DNA of 64,000 bases from positions 62,001 through 126,000 of the forward strand of contig NZ_BIMH01000005.1 in NCBI RefSeq assembly GCF_004000985.1. The letters run 5' to 3'. Below the pieces are notes generated by a model, which made no database searches, was not told the origin of the DNA, and saw only the letters and a list, made by a program, of their open reading frames with translations. The translations under genes were made by a program, and so were the position numbers. Positions 15,984 to 24,626 of the stretch are shown piece by piece (position 1 is the first letter of the stretch; each line of letters begins with the position of its first letter). Source of the stretch: Paenibacillus validus NBRC 15382 (GTDB taxonomy: Bacteria; Bacillota; Bacilli; Paenibacillales; NBRC-103111).

Positions 15984-16712
15984 ATGATCATCGTACGAAA
16001 TTTATCCAAAACGTTCCAGCCCGACCATCGCGTGCTGCAGCGGCTTAGCTTCCAAGCGGACGAGGGCGAATTGGTTGCCCTGCTCGGCGCCAGCGGCAGC
16101 GGGAAGACGACGTTATTTCGTTGTCTCATGCTCAAGGAGAAATGGGATGAAGGGCAATATATTTATGACGGTAAAGACATTACGTCCCTGAACGCATGGG
16201 AGAAATTCAAGCTGCAGAAGCAGTGGGCCTATCTGGAGGAGAAGCCGCAGTTCAATCCGAGGAAATCGGCGCTGAAGAACGTGCTTGGCGCGCTGTTGTT
16301 CAAAAAATCATGGTGGCGCTTTCTGACGAACTCCGTCTCGGAAGAAGATCATATGGAAGCGATGGACTATCTCGACAAGGTGGGACTGCTCGACAAAGCT
16401 CACGAGCCGATAGAGAAATTAAGCGGCGGCGAGAAACAACGCGTCGCCATCTGCAGGGCGCTGATTAAAGGCGCGAAAGTCATATTCGCGGACGAGCCGG
16501 TGTCCGGTCTCGACCCCGAAGCGGCCAGCCGCGTGATGGAGGATTTGCAGTCCATTTGCCGTAAAGAGAAGCTGCTCGTGTTCTGCAGCCTGCACCAAAT
16601 CGAGCTCGCCGAGAAATTCGGCTCACGCATCTGGGGAATTTCGGGCGGGCGCTTCGTCGTCGATATCGCCGGTCGTCGTTTGACCCAGAGGGAAAAAGAA
16701 CTTATATTTTAA
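15984..16712 (+). CDS. Orphan ABC ATPase, PhnC-like
   Basis: A 242-residue ABC ATPase of the phosphonate/phosphate PhnC branch: Walker A GASGSGKTT, a long insert after the Q-loop (YLEEKPQFNPRKSALKNVLG then the KKSWWRFLTN helix), signature LSGGEKQRVAICRA, Walker B VIFADEPVSGLDPE, H-loop FCSLHQIE. The insert between Q-loop and signature is typical of PhnC. No binding protein or permease is adjacent. The ribosome binding site AAAGGAG lies 12 bases from ATG 15984, a somewhat long spacing; ATG 15957 has none. A strong terminator follows, so it is monocistronic and must work with distant or non-transport partners. Confidence 0.8.
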   Translation: MIIVRNLSKTFQPDHRVLQRLSFQADEGELVALLGASGSGKTTLFRCLMLKEKWDEGQYIYDGKDITSLNAWEKFKLQKQWAYLEEKPQFNPRKSALKNVLGALLFKKSWWRFLTNSVSEEDHMEAMDYLDKVGLLDKAHEPIEKLSGGEKQRVAICRALIKGAKVIFADEPVSGLDPEAASRVMEDLQSICRKEKLLVFCSLHQIELAEKFGSRIWGISGGRFVVDIAGRRLTQREKELIF

Positions 16713-16727
16713 CCGATACACGTACCG

Positions 16728-16765
16728 AAGAAAGCCGGGGAACCCATGGGGACCCCGGCTTTCTT
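16728..16765 (+). terminator. Bidirectional terminator
   Basis: A perfect 13-bp stem, AAGAAAGCCGGGG with CCCCGGCTTTCTT, and a 12-base loop. It lies between the convergent ABC ATPase and ypdA genes and can serve both strands. Confidence 0.85.
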
Positions 16766-16775
16766 CACTTGATGG

Positions 16776-17750
16776 CTACCGCTTGCTCGCGATATGCCTC
16801 GCAATCCAGACGCCGTGATTGCGGCCTGTCTCGATAAATACTTCGTTGGCGTTCCTGCCTGACGCGGCGACGCCGGCGATATAAATGCCCGGGCAAGTCG
16901 TCTCCATCGTCTCCGGATCGAAGAGCGGCACTTCGTCGTCGTCGCGGAAAGCGGCGCCGACGGCTCTGAGTAAGCTGCGGTCGGGATGAAACCCGGTAAG
17001 CGCCAGCACGAAATCGTTCTCGATCGTATGCTCCTGGCCGTCCTTGACGACGGTGACCGATGCTTCATCGATCCGTGTAACCCGGGAGCCGAACCACATC
17101 CGGATTCGTTCCTTGTTCACCATGCTCTCGAAGATCGGCCGCACCCACGGCTTAATGACGGGCGAGTACGTATCTCCGCGGTAGACGACGGTGACTTCCG
17201 CCCCCGCGCGGAGCAGCTCCATCGCCGCGTCGACGGCGGAATTGCTGCCGCCGATGACCGTTACCTTCGTTCCTGCATAAGGATGCGCTTCCCGGAAATA
17301 ATGGCTCACCTTCGGCAGCTGCTCACCGGGAATGCCAAGCAGGTTCGGTTGGTCGAAATAGCCGGTCGCCACGATGACATGGCGCGCTTCGACGATGTTA
17401 ACCCGTCCGCTTGCGTCCGCCACCGTCAGCTTGTAGGCGCCGTCCCCAGCCGTTCCGATTTCGGTCACGCGCTGATAAGGGCGTACGCGCAGCTGCCTGC
17501 GGCTTGCCACTGTCCTATAGTAAGTGAGCGCTTCCTGACGGGTAGGCTTCTCATTGGGGGTGCTGAACGGATAATCGCCGATTTCCAGCAGTTCCGGCGT
17601 GCTGAAAAATTGCATGTACGTCGGATATAAATAAATGGAATGAACAACGTTCTCCTTTTCGATCACCAGCGGGTCGATGCCGATTTTTTGCAGTTCGATG
17701 GCGGCGGATAAGCCGCAAGGGCCGGCTCCAATCACGACGGCTTCTTCCAT
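16776..17750 (-). CDS. ypdA: YpdA-type bacillithiol disulfide reductase
   Basis: A 324-residue FAD/NAD(P)H-dependent oxidoreductase. The FAD Rossmann motif VIGAGPCGLSAA lies at residues 6-17, the family-specific YPTYMQFFSTPELLEIGDYPF at about 42-62, ATGYFD near 128-133, a second nucleotide-binding motif VIGGSNSAVDAA near 167-178, and a C-terminal GRNANEVFIETGR. It lacks the redox CxxC of thioredoxin reductase, as YpdA (Bdr) proteins do. The family reduces oxidised bacillithiol with NADPH, a low-GC Gram-positive trait. It stands alone between two terminator-like regions. Confidence 0.88.
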   Translation of the reverse strand: MEEAVVIGAGPCGLSAAIELQKIGIDPLVIEKENVVHSIYLYPTYMQFFSTPELLEIGDYPFSTPNEKPTRQEALTYYRTVASRRQLRVRPYQRVTEIGTAGDGAYKLTVADASGRVNIVEARHVIVATGYFDQPNLLGIPGEQLPKVSHYFREAHPYAGTKVTVIGGSNSAVDAAMELLRAGAEVTVVYRGDTYSPVIKPWVRPIFESMVNKERIRMWFGSRVTRIDEASVTVVKDGQEHTIENDFVLALTGFHPDRSLLRAVGAAFRDDDEVPLFDPETMETTCPGIYIAGVAASGRNANEVFIETGRNHGVWIARHIASKR

Positions 17751-17861
17751 TTAACGATCACCTCGATGCGATAGGTTCATAGTATGAAATAGCATTTCAT
17801 TACCATAGTAACCGATCGGGCGAGACGATTCCAGTTTTTACGTGGTAAAAGAAGCAGGCGG

Positions 17862-18792
17862 TCACCCGACAGAGAAGCCTGGGTCGCGCTTCGGACGATC
17901 GAACCGGAACAGCGGCGCGTCCGGGTGGCTGCCTTCGGTGATGAGTCCTCCTATTATCCGCGCCGCTATTGTGCTGTATAGGGTACCGTTGCCGCCGTAC
18001 ACCAAGGCGAAGTAACAATGCGGGAAGCCGGCCTGCCTGCCGATTAACGGCAAGCCGTCGTGCGTGCCTCCGAATAACCCGGCCCACGCGTATTCGGCAT
18101 CAGATCCCGATAAGGCAGGGAACAGCTTGATCGCCTCCTGCAGCAGCTCCTTTTGCTTGGCCGGCAATTTACGATCGCGTTCGTCCGGGTCCGTCGTTGT
18201 TTCGTCCAAGCCGCCAATAATGACACGGTTATCGGCGGTCGTCCGCATAAACAGGTAAGGCCGGGCCGTCTCCCAAATGATGCAGCGAGTGGGCCAGTAT
18301 GCCAGTGCTTCGACAGGCTTCGTGGCAATGGCGTAAGTGCTGGACATTACGGCATTGGGATTTGGTTTGATTTCCTGCGTCTCATACCCTGTCGTGAACA
18401 CGGTTTTCTTCGCTTGAATACGCCGGCCGTCGGTTGTGATAAAAATATTGTAGTCCTTACCGGCTTCATGCCGCTGGACCTGCGTCTCCTCGTAGACGCG
18501 CAGCCCGTGGCGGCGCGCGGTCTGTATCAAGGCGTGGGCGTTCTTGTACGGATTGATTTCGGCGTCCCCGTTGGAGAGAATGGCACCCGGCTTCTCGAAG
18601 GGAAATCTCGCCCGGATGTTGGCGGCTTCCAAGTAGGCCACAGGAAATCCGTATCGGGAGAGCGTTTCATATTCCTGCTTCACCACCCCCGACGATCAAG
18701 CAGTCGCATTCAATATCGTGTCCGAGCTTCGGATAAGTCGGTGCGTCTAACCAGGTGAGCGGCCACAACAACCGCCCGGATATAAGGTTCAT
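17862..18792 (-). pseudogene. FAD-dependent oxidoreductase (DadA/glycine-oxidase-like) with internal deletion
   Basis: A good ribosome binding site (AGGAGC) precedes ATG 18792 (minus strand). Forty-one codons read MNLISGRLLWPLTWLDAPTY, then the FAD motif CDCLIVGGGEAGI, and then a stop. In the next frame, from the same bases near 18686, the protein continues as VKQEYETLSRYGFPVAYLEA with a complete C-terminal two thirds (GDAEINPYK, FTTGYETQ, IIGGLDETT, GGTHDGLPLIGR). In intact relatives roughly 90-100 residues with the rest of the FAD-binding region lie between these parts. They are gone and the frame is shifted, so the enzyme cannot fold normally. I call it a pseudogene; a shorter product from GTG 18686 is possible but would lack FAD binding. 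Confidence 0.85.
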
Positions 18793-19003
18793 GAGGCGCT
18801 CCTAGGATTGAATTCGGTATGGAATGACACAACACTTAGTATGAGATCGGAAGCGCGTTTTTTATCCATTATTCGGCATAACCGGTACGTCCATCAGGGC
18901 ATTCTATGCGACGTCCCGTCATAATCGCTAGTTTGGATTCATAGAATAGATTGCGAGGCTCGATATGGCGGGCCGCTCTGAACGAGAAGGAGAGGGAACA
19001 CCG

Positions 19004-19843
19004 ATGCATACCGCTCTGCCGAAAATGGTGCGTACGACGCGCACCGTATCTCCCGGTCTGTTAATCGCCGGATTTCTATTGGGATTATGGCTGTCGCTGC
19101 TGCTGGCCCATCAGCTCGGCTTGCCGATTGCGACGTTCCGGAAGCCCGCGCCGGCCCCGCCCCCGCCCTATACGTACTCCCTGTATGGCGCTTCCAACGG
19201 CGTACGGCTTCATGCGCTGCGTACGAGCCCCGCTAATGTCGAACTGCGGGCAATCGCTACGAATGTAACCGATACGAACGAATACGGGATGAACGGAGGG
19301 TTCTTCTGGAACGGAGATCTGCTCAGCATCGCGGTCATCGGCGATCGTCCGCTCAAAGGCCAGCCGCACGACTACGGTTCGGGATGGACCAATATCGATG
19401 TGCCGAAAGGGACACTGGTGTGGGACGAAGCTTCGCAGCGCTTCTCGATCCAGGTGACGGATGCCGCGAACCGGCTGCAGGTCACGGACCGGAAACGGTA
19501 TTGGGCGCAAGGCGGCGTCAGCATGTCGCTGAACGACGAAGCCGGGTGGCGGGCGCAGGCAAGGAAAGAGAATATGCCCGTGATGGACGCTCCGCGCCTG
19601 CGGTCTGCAGCCGTCTACGACCGGCAGCAAGCGTTGTGGATGATCGTCTCGGACAAGCCGTGCACCGTCGAAGCGTTCCGCACGGCGATTCGGGAGACGA
19701 TCGCACCCGGCCAACTGGTCGACGGCATCTTCCTGGACGGCGACGGTTCATCGCAAATGCGCAGCGCCGAGGTGACGCTGCGCGGAGATACGAGAGCCGT
19801 CTATCAAATGATGGCGTTGAAAAACAAAGCCACCGACCGATAA
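19004..19843 (+). CDS. Phosphodiester glycosidase-like (NAGPA domain) membrane-anchored protein
   Basis: A 279-residue protein with one N-terminal signal anchor (about residues 20-42), a proline-rich spacer (KPAPAPPPPYTYS) and an NAGPA-like catalytic domain. Diagnostic motifs are GMNGGFFWNGDLL and the C-terminal DGIFLDGDGSSQM, which line the active site in uncovering-enzyme-like phosphodiester glycosidases that act on sugar-phosphodiester linkages. In Bacilli these are extracytoplasmic, possibly on teichoic-acid or other wall phosphodiesters. GGAGAGGG precedes ATG 19004. It is monocistronic and lies before the sigma-W-type promoter of nfeD-floT. Confidence 0.8.
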   Translation: MHTALPKMVRTTRTVSPGLLIAGFLLGLWLSLLLAHQLGLPIATFRKPAPAPPPPYTYSLYGASNGVRLHALRTSPANVELRAIATNVTDTNEYGMNGGFFWNGDLLSIAVIGDRPLKGQPHDYGSGWTNIDVPKGTLVWDEASQRFSIQVTDAANRLQVTDRKRYWAQGGVSMSLNDEAGWRAQARKENMPVMDAPRLRSAAVYDRQQALWMIVSDKPCTVEAFRTAIRETIAPGQLVDGIFLDGDGSSQMRSAEVTLRGDTRAVYQMMALKNKATDR

Positions 19844-19901
19844 GTTACTCGGGCGGTGGTTTTGTTTGATATACTTTATTTGTAGAATATTCAGGTGAAA
19901 G

Positions 19902-19928
19902 TGCAACTATTTGACGGGATTTCACGTA
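19902..19928 (+). promoter_or_regulatory. Sigma-W-like promoter of the flotillin operon
   Basis: TGCAAC (19902-19907), a 17-base spacer and CGTA (19925-19928), against the recalled sigma-W consensus TGAAAC-N16-CGTA. The downstream genes match the yuaF-floT pair, a known sigma-W operon in Bacillus subtilis, so sequence and context agree. The -35 differs at one base. Confidence 0.55.
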
Positions 19929-19970
19929 TTAACCGTTGGGTAATTCCTAAACAGCCAGGGGGGAGATCGG

Positions 19971-20507
19971 ATGCAGGAAGTTTATACGGGCTTGCTGGTG
20001 ACGGGTATTTTGTTTGCGCTGGTGACTGTGCTGCTAGGAGATTTGCTCAGCAATGCGCTGGACGGGATGTTCGATTGGATGTCCGGCGATCTGCTGCATG
20101 TTTTTCAACCGATGGTCTTGTTTAGCGCAATTACGGTTATGGGCGGCTCAGGGCTAATGCTGATGAGGCTCACCTCTCTCGGCACGGCGTACGTGCTCGC
20201 GTTGGCGTCACTTGCGGCCGTCGGAACTTCGGTTCTGGTCTATTTATTGTATGTTAAACCGATGAACAACACCGATAATTCCGTTGCGTTCTCCATGAAC
20301 GATCTGGTTGGGCGCATCGGGGAAGTATCGGTCCCGATTCCGGCGCGCGGCTGCGGGGAAGTATTGTATCGGATGGGCGGCAGCGTGACGAATCAAATCG
20401 CGGAGAGCTTTGACGGCATCGAAATCGCATCCGGGGCGCGTGTCGTCACAGTCGAAGTACGTGAAGGTTCGGTCTGGGTATCTCCGCTTGAAACCAATTT
20501 GGAATAG
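19971..20507 (+). CDS. NfeD-like membrane protein (YuaF type)
   Basis: A 178-residue protein with three or four N-terminal membrane helices (to about residue 92) and a C-terminal OB-fold NfeD soluble domain (GRIGEVSVPIPARGCGEVLYR...IASGARVVTVEVREGSVWVSP). NfeD2/YuaF partners flotillins in membrane microdomains. GGGGGGAG precedes ATG 19971. It lies 12 bases before floT, and the pair sits behind a sigma-W-like promoter, as in B. subtilis yuaFG. Confidence 0.82.
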   Translation: MQEVYTGLLVTGILFALVTVLLGDLLSNALDGMFDWMSGDLLHVFQPMVLFSAITVMGGSGLMLMRLTSLGTAYVLALASLAAVGTSVLVYLLYVKPMNNTDNSVAFSMNDLVGRIGEVSVPIPARGCGEVLYRMGGSVTNQIAESFDGIEIASGARVVTVEVREGSVWVSPLETNLE

Positions 20508-20519
20508 GGAGTGAAGGGA

Positions 20520-22022
20520 ATGAATGTAAACGATGTATTTGTAATTCCGGGTATTGTTGTCGGTGTGATCGTCGTGCTGGGACTTGCGTTCTGGGCGCGG
20601 TATAAGACGGTTAGTCCCGATGAAGCGATGATTGTAACCGGTTCCTTCCTGGGCAGCAAAAACGTGATGGAGGACGATACCGGCCGTAGAATTAAAATCG
20701 TGCGCGGTGGCGGATCGTTCATATTACCGGTGTTCCAGCAGGCCGAGTTTTTATCCTTGCTGTCGCATAAACTCGACGTCTCGACGCCTGAAGTGTATAC
20801 CGAGCAGGGCGTGCCGGTTATGGCCGACGGCGTGGCGATCATTAAGATCGGCGGCGCGGTTGAGGACGTTGCGACGGCGGCGGAGCAGTTCATGGGCAAA
20901 CCGACGGAAGCATTGAAGGGTGAGGCGCAGGAAGTGCTCGAAGGGCACTTGCGGGCGATTCTCGGCTCGATGACGGTAGAGGAAGTGTACCGCAACCGGG
21001 ATAAATTCGCGCAAGAGGTTCAAGGCGTCGCGGCCAAAGATTTGAAGAAAATGGGTCTGCAAATCGTCTCGTTCACCATCAAAGACTTGCGCGACAAGCA
21101 CGGATATTTGGACGCGCTGGGTAAACCCCGGATCGCGGCTGTGAAGCGCGATGCCGAAATCGCGGAGGCGGAAGCCGTGCGGGATTCGCGGATTAAGAAG
21201 GCGCTTGCTGAGGAAGAAGGGCAGAAGGCGGAGCTGCTGCGCGATACGAACATTGCGGAAGCGAACAAGGAGAAGGAGCTGAAGGTCGCTTCCTTTAAGA
21301 AAGATCAAGAGATGGCGCGGGCCGAAGCGGATCAGGCGTACAACATCCAGGAGGCTCGCGCAAAGCAAAGCGTGGTCGAAGAGCAAATGCGCGTCGAGAT
21401 CGTCCGCAAGGAGCGCGAGATCGACCTCGAGGCTAAAGAGATTTTACGCCGGGAGAAGCAGTATGATGCGGAAGTGAAGAAGAAAGCGGACGCCGACCGG
21501 TATGCTGTCATCCAGGCGGCGGAAGCGGAGAAGGCGAAGCAAATAACGCAAGCCGACGCGATGCAGTACCGGATCGAAGCCGAAGCGAAGGCGATGGCCG
21601 AGCAGAAGCGGCTGGAGGGGATGGCCATCGCGGATGCGGAGCGCGCCAAGGGCTCGGCGGAAGCGGAGGTTATACGGCTGCGCGGCTTGGCGGAGGCCGA
21701 GGCGAAGGAGAAATTGGCGGAGGCGTTCGAGAAGTTCGGCGAAGCCGCGATTCTCGACATCATCGTGAAGATGCTGCCGGAGCTCGCCGGCAAAATCGCG
21801 GAGCCGATGAAGTCGATCGACAAGCTGACCGTCGTCGATACGGGCGGCGGCAAAGGGGCGACGCGCGTCAGCAATTACGTGACCGAGCTGATGGCGACGG
21901 CTCCCGACATGCTGAAAAACGTCAGCGGTTTGGACGTGGAGGAACTGATCAAAAACTTCACGAAGCGATCCGTGACGCCGTCTGCGGCGCCGGCAGCCGT
22001 GGAGCCGCCTGCGGCCGAATAA
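20520..22022 (+). CDS. floT: Flotillin-like protein FloT
   Basis: A 500-residue flotillin. A hydrophobic N-terminal membrane-inserting segment (about residues 8-24) is followed by an SPFH/Band-7 domain (about 35-200), a long coiled coil rich in EA, KA and RE heptads (about 205-430) and a C-terminal region with Lys/Gly. The length is close to B. subtilis FloT. ATG 20520 is preceded by GGGAGTGAAGGGA; a GTG at 20511 is possible. FloT scaffolds functional membrane microdomains that affect signalling and cell-envelope stress. It is co-transcribed with the NfeD gene. Confidence 0.93.
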   Translation: MNVNDVFVIPGIVVGVIVVLGLAFWARYKTVSPDEAMIVTGSFLGSKNVMEDDTGRRIKIVRGGGSFILPVFQQAEFLSLLSHKLDVSTPEVYTEQGVPVMADGVAIIKIGGAVEDVATAAEQFMGKPTEALKGEAQEVLEGHLRAILGSMTVEEVYRNRDKFAQEVQGVAAKDLKKMGLQIVSFTIKDLRDKHGYLDALGKPRIAAVKRDAEIAEAEAVRDSRIKKALAEEEGQKAELLRDTNIAEANKEKELKVASFKKDQEMARAEADQAYNIQEARAKQSVVEEQMRVEIVRKEREIDLEAKEILRREKQYDAEVKKKADADRYAVIQAAEAEKAKQITQADAMQYRIEAEAKAMAEQKRLEGMAIADAERAKGSAEAEVIRLRGLAEAEAKEKLAEAFEKFGEAAILDIIVKMLPELAGKIAEPMKSIDKLTVVDTGGGKGATRVSNYVTELMATAPDMLKNVSGLDVEELIKNFTKRSVTPSAAPAAVEPPAAE

Positions 22023-22204
22023 CGCAAGTGGTCTGTAAGCCGATACATTCCGCCGAAAGACAAGGAGGCAGCTGCAAAGCTGCCTCCTTGTCTATATTCG
22101 TTTACGGAAAAAAACGATATAATCGTTTTGTACGAACCGTGCGCAAGTGGAATGCTTTATCCTGATTGAATAACACTGATTGTAGAAAGAGGAATGTATA
22201 CAAC

Positions 22205-23029
22205 GTGAACGGAACCGAAGAAAGACCCATCGTAAGACCCTTTACCAAGTTATTCAATTTTCGCGATATCGGCGGGCTGGCGACCGCCGACGGTCGCCGG
22301 ATGAAAGCGGGCGTTTTGTTCCGCTCCGACGATTTATCCCGTCTGACGCTGCAGGACCTAGACAAGCTGAATCAATACGGGTTGAAGCTGATTTGTGACT
22401 TGCGCACGCCCGACGAACGACAGAAGAAGCCGGATCGGCTTCCTCCGACCGAAGGGCTGCGAACCGTTCATATCCCGATTTATCCGTTTAAAGAGGGGGA
22501 GAAGCTCAATCAAGCGAAGCTGATCGGCATGCTCCTCCGCAAAAGCGCCAAATCCGAATTTGACGCGTTCAACCGGGCTTTCTATCAGAGCATTGCGCAT
22601 CAAAGCACGACTCAAATTCAGGAAGTGATCTCGCTGTTGAGCGAGCGTTCGAACATGCCCGCATTGATTCATTGTACGGCCGGCCGGGACCGGACGGGCT
22701 ACTTGAGCGCTTTGATCCAGCTGCTGGTCGGGGTGCCGATGTCTACGGTGCTGGACGAGTATGAATTGACGAACGCGTATTTTCAACCGAGGGTCCGCCC
22801 CTTTATCCGGTTCATGCGCTGGGTTACCTTGTTCCAAATCCCACCCGAGCGTTTCGAGGATTTGTTAGTTGTAAAGCGGGAATATTTGGTACGTGTCCTC
22901 GAGGAGGTCGTTCAAACCCACGGATCGATGGACCGTTACGTCGCGGATGTGTGCGGCATCGATCCGAGCTGCGTTCAGCGGTTAAAGCAATTGCTGCTTG
23001 AAGAAGAGGCGGCGCGATCGGTTGTATAA
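22205..23029 (+). CDS. Tyrosine-protein phosphatase (DSP/Y-phosphatase 2 type)
   Basis: A 274-residue PTP-like protein. NFRDIGGL near residue 20, FRSDDLSRL and DLRTPDER are family signatures. The catalytic P-loop is HCTAGRDRTG (CX5R; Cys nucleophile and Arg), matching the Y_phosphatase2 family that includes LipA-like phosphoinositide phosphatases. The start is GTG 22205 behind AAAGAGGAATG; a TTG at 22166 is possible but lacks a ribosome binding site. It is cytosolic, monocistronic, and ended by a perfect 15-bp terminator. The substrate is unknown. Confidence 0.85.
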   Translation: MNGTEERPIVRPFTKLFNFRDIGGLATADGRRMKAGVLFRSDDLSRLTLQDLDKLNQYGLKLICDLRTPDERQKKPDRLPPTEGLRTVHIPIYPFKEGEKLNQAKLIGMLLRKSAKSEFDAFNRAFYQSIAHQSTTQIQEVISLLSERSNMPALIHCTAGRDRTGYLSALIQLLVGVPMSTVLDEYELTNAYFQPRVRPFIRFMRWVTLFQIPPERFEDLLVVKREYLVRVLEEVVQTHGSMDRYVADVCGIDPSCVQRLKQLLLEEEAARSVV

Positions 23030-23038
23030 GGCAGAGAT

Positions 23039-23072
23039 GAAAGAGCTTCGCCCGGATGGGCGAAGCTCTTTC
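23039..23072 (+). terminator. Terminator after the tyrosine phosphatase gene
   Basis: A perfect 15-bp inverted repeat GAAAGAGCTTCGCCC / GGGCGAAGCTCTTTC around GGAT. There is little T-run on the plus strand. Confidence 0.8.
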
Positions 23073-23140
23073 ACTGCGCACTGAAGCGCAAACCGTATCT
23101 GAATCTGTTAGCTTGATATATATTTAATAACACATATAGT

Positions 23141-23758
23141 TTACGTCGTTAAGTATTTCTCCGTTAAGATGGAGAGCAGCTGAATGCCGACCTCGTTTTG
23201 CCCGCCTTCGGGGATGATGATGTCGGCATATTTTTTGGATGGCTCGATGAACGCTTCGTGCATCGGCTTGACCGTGTGTAAATATTGATCGTGGATCGAT
23301 TGGATAGACCGCCCGCGCTCGTGAATATCACGCAGCACGCGGCGCAGAATGCGAACGTCCGGGTCCGTGTCGACAAACACCTTGATGTCGAGAATGCCGC
23401 GGAGTTTTTCGTCGGACAATACGTGCAGCCCTTCGATAATGACAATTTTATTCGGCATCAACTCGACCGTCTCCGTTGTCGAACGGCTGTGCATGGAGAA
23501 GTTGTAGACGGGCGCCTGGACCGGCGTACGGTGCTGCTTCAACGTCCGGAGATGCTCCAGAAGCAGTTCGTTATCGAAGGCGAGCGGATGATCGTAGTTG
23601 ATCGATTCTCTTTCATGAAAGGGCAAGTGCGAATGGTCTTTATAATAGTTGTCCTGTGAAATAAACGTAACTTTATCCATCCCGAGACGGTCGATAACCG
23701 ATCGGGCGACAGTCGTCTTCCCGGAGCCCGTGCCTCCGGCGATACCGATAATCAACAT
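23141..23758 (-). CDS. udk: Uridine kinase
   Basis: A 205-residue P-loop kinase: Walker A GIAGGTGSGKTT at residues 5-16, QDNYYKDHSHLPFHERESIN, YDHPLAFDNELLLEHL, PVYNFSMHSR and a later VFVDTDPDVRILRRVLRDI. These are uridine/cytidine kinase motifs; the enzyme phosphorylates uridine or cytidine using a nucleoside triphosphate in pyrimidine salvage. The start is ATG 23758 with AAGGA upstream; a further upstream open frame to 23851 lacks support. The uracil permease gene at 32.5 kb belongs to the same salvage theme. Confidence 0.93.
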   Translation of the reverse strand: MLIIGIAGGTGSGKTTVARSVIDRLGMDKVTFISQDNYYKDHSHLPFHERESINYDHPLAFDNELLLEHLRTLKQHRTPVQAPVYNFSMHSRSTTETVELMPNKIVIIEGLHVLSDEKLRGILDIKVFVDTDPDVRILRRVLRDIHERGRSIQSIHDQYLHTVKPMHEAFIEPSKKYADIIIPEGGQNEVGIQLLSILTEKYLTT

Positions 23759-23939
23759 GGTGATCCTTGTCCTCCTGCAGCATACAGTTTCGATTGTAGT
23801 ATTGTAGCATAAGCGGGTTGGGAAAACGAGTTTGTTCGACAACATGTGCACGCTCGCCGGGATTGATCTTGCTTCCTGTGAAAAACCGCGGTTATACTAG
23901 ATCATACGAGGAATTCAGTTCAGATGGGAGTGCTTGAAC

Positions 23940-24626
23940 GTGCGCGTGTTGGTTGTCGAGGATGACGCCCATTTATTGGATGCGATCGTGGCTGTGCTGG
24001 AGGACGAGCACTACCAGGTCGATTATGCGGAGCACGGTCATGAAGGATATGCGCTCGCAGAGCAAGGACATTACGACCTGCTGGTACTGGATATCATGCT
24101 GCCGGGCATGGACGGTCTCAGCATGATCCAATCGCTGCGAAAGCACGGAATACGTACCCCCTGCCTGTTTCTCACGGCGCGGGATTCGATAGAAGCGAGA
24201 GTGAAGGGACTTGATGCCGGGGCCGACGATTATTTGGTGAAGCCGTTTGCGATCGATGAGCTGCTGGCGCGGCTGCGCGCGCTCCATCGGCGCAAGAAAG
24301 GCCCGGCGGAAGAAACGCCCCTGACTTATGGCGGCCTCGTTCTGTCGCCGGACGATTGCGAAGCAACCTGCAACGGCACTCTGATCAAGCTGACGAGCAA
24401 AGAGTACGAGCTGCTTGCCTACTTGATTCAGCATAAGGAGCAGATCGTTAAGCGCGATCAAATCTTCAACCGGGTGTGGGGACTCGATTCGAATGCGAAC
24501 GAAACCGCCGTCGACTTGTACGTGCACTACCTTCGCAAGAAGCTGAACGCTTGCGGCTGCGAGTCGTATATTCGTACGGTGCGAAGCGTCGGATATATGC
24601 TGAAGGCGGAGGGGGCGCATGTTTAA
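23940..24626 (+). CDS. OmpR-family response regulator (adjacent to MacAB-like exporter)
   Basis: A 228-residue response regulator. The receiver domain has acidic pair Glu7-Asp8-Asp9 and phospho-acceptor Asp51 (LVLDIMLPG), the conserved Lys in VKPFA near 100, then a winged-helix trans-reg-C DNA-binding domain (about 125-225) ending SYIRTVRSVGYML. I prefer GTG 23940 (MRVLVVEDD), with GGGAG nine bases upstream, to TTG 23934. It overlaps the histidine kinase start by eight bases. With the downstream exporter this looks like a stress- or antimicrobial-responsive module. Confidence 0.9.
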   Translation: MRVLVVEDDAHLLDAIVAVLEDEHYQVDYAEHGHEGYALAEQGHYDLLVLDIMLPGMDGLSMIQSLRKHGIRTPCLFLTARDSIEARVKGLDAGADDYLVKPFAIDELLARLRALHRRKKGPAEETPLTYGGLVLSPDDCEATCNGTLIKLTSKEYELLAYLIQHKEQIVKRDQIFNRVWGLDSNANETAVDLYVHYLRKKLNACGCESYIRTVRSVGYMLKAEGAHV

